Below are positions 63,201 to 64,000 of a stretch of 64,000 nucleotides of DNA, one piece after another; within the stretch, counting starts at the first letter, position 1, and the number at the start of each line of letters is the position of its first letter. The notes under the pieces are model-generated. The model ran no database searches. It had not been told where the DNA came from and was given only the letters and a program-made list of their open reading frames with translations. Both the position numbers and the translations under genes were made by a program. The stretch lies in the NCBI GenBank assembly GCA_001931905.2, contig MSJI02000646.1, forward strand, positions 86,299 to 150,298, written 5' to 3'. The stretch is from Cladosporium sp. IMV 00045. Taxonomy: Eukaryota > Ascomycota > Dothideomycetes > Cladosporiales > Cladosporiaceae.

Positions 63201-64000
63201 CCTTCTTTCTGTGTTACGCTGTAGCATATACAGTAGTGCCAACTGCAGTCTTCTCTTCCAGTGGCGCTGATGCGTCTGTTGGCATCCGCGTGCAACGCGC
63301 GACGCCCTGTCTATCGATCGTGAACTGCTGCCGTCCAACGGGAGCGCTCTCCAGGCTTTCCTCACAACGGCCTGCCTGCACCTGCATGCAGATGCAGATG
63401 TCTTGAGTTGGCGCAGCAGCCTTAGGTGCTGGTTTGCCCGTCGACATGGCTGCGATGCAGAGGTTTGAGATCGGTTGCGTACCGCCGGTTTGAGCTCGTG
63501 GGTGCTCGTCCACACATACACACTTTGTTGTGTTTGGTCGAGGAAACGGGATGCTATTGCAAGGTTAGGCATCCCGTTGAGAGGACTTCCATGTTCGGAT
63601 CGTGCATATGCCTGTTCTGGCACGGTGCTACTGTATACAACATCACAAACTCTCACCGCGATCTGATGCTGAACATTTCCCATCGGGACCGGCTAGACTA
63701 CCGCATCTCGTACCTACTGCTATATATAAACAATCCCACATCGCAATCAATCGGTCAGCCATGCTCACGGCGCCATCTCCCGTGAGACTTCCTCCAATGC
63801 AAGCAAGAAAAAAAACCACCCGGCGCCCCCCGGTCCAGACCATCGGTAAGCGACATGCGTTACCGCGAGACGTATGAAAAACGCCGCAGACCCATTCCCA
63901 GCGCCAAAGAAAAGCAGCATGAGGGCGTCAGGGAAGAAGAGGAAACAACACGCGTAAAGTTCGACAAGGAATCCCGATCTCACAGGCATGCACGCGATCG

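Larger units (their letters stand above)
57963..64000. other. Region of about 6 kb without a recognisable gene, upstream of the Myb gene
   Basis: This runs from the Myb start codon to the window edge. Many short overlapping ORFs occur on both strands. The longest (190 aa at 58939-59511, 200 aa at 63081-63683) are rich in Arg, Pro, Ser and His and show no domain or convincing splice sites. Cryptic repeats and palindromes lie at 58640-58780, AGCAT units at 60196-60220 and GAGC units near 60557-60577. It may hold a long leader or promoter of the regulator, or non-coding RNA; nothing in the sequence proves either. Confidence 0.55.

Noticed and set aside
1..64000. Secondary-metabolite cluster or defence system
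   Set aside because: There is no polyketide synthase, peptide synthetase, terpene cyclase, NLR or toxin-antitoxin gene. The gene mix is housekeeping and development.

Overview
The window is fungal nuclear DNA. The genes have short GT-AG introns (mostly 50-85 nt), CTAAC/CTGAT-like branch sites and CAG/TAG acceptors, and the gene set is typical of filamentous ascomycetes (Pezizomycotina): PRO1, an FlbD-type Myb, CHS5, IPI1, MRC1, MTC6 and NBR1. A block with the dinucleotide signature of repeat-induced point mutation (RIP) fits the same group. Dothideomycetes is my best guess, but no marker in the window proves it. I found no tRNA, rRNA, CRISPR array or intact transposon.

Left part (1-21980). 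A unit of about 7 kb occurs twice in direct orientation, at 1-6936 (cut by the window edge) and 15158-21980. Each copy carries an alpha/beta hydrolase (minus), an Arg/Ser/Pro-rich low-complexity protein (plus) and an aquaglyceroporin (minus). Exon lengths match exactly, and coding DNA looks about 95% identical where I compared it by eye. Between the copies lie a RIP-degraded AT-rich block, a 20-N scaffold gap, the 3' part of the developmental regulator PRO1, a small cupin, CHS5 (chitin synthase export) and a histidine acid phosphatase. Copy A and copy B lie on opposite sides of the gap, so their closeness depends on the scaffold join.

Middle part (22428-43314). Here are an anion:cation-symporter-type MFS transporter, IPI1 (60S ribosome maturation), a roadblock/LC7 dynein light chain, a DUF1348 NTF2-like protein, a Prx5-type peroxiredoxin, an unknown tail-anchored protein, a Btz/CASC3-like exon-junction-complex protein, an NBR1-type selective-autophagy receptor with four ZZ fingers and an FW domain, an unknown membrane protein, and a mitochondrial PPR-type protein.

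Right part (44149-64000). MRC1 (replication checkpoint mediator) has an apparent one-base frameshift near its C-terminus and an MCB/SCB-like promoter element. A maltose-permease-like transporter follows, with two splice junctions that are each off by one base. Then come MTC6 and an R2R3 Myb regulator of the FlbD/RCA-1 type. Upstream of the Myb gene, about 6 kb to the window end has no supportable gene.

The genes do not form one pathway. They are housekeeping and developmental genes in ordinary fungal order. The accessory signals are the duplication, the RIP block beside the gap, and the cluster of one-base reading-frame conflicts.
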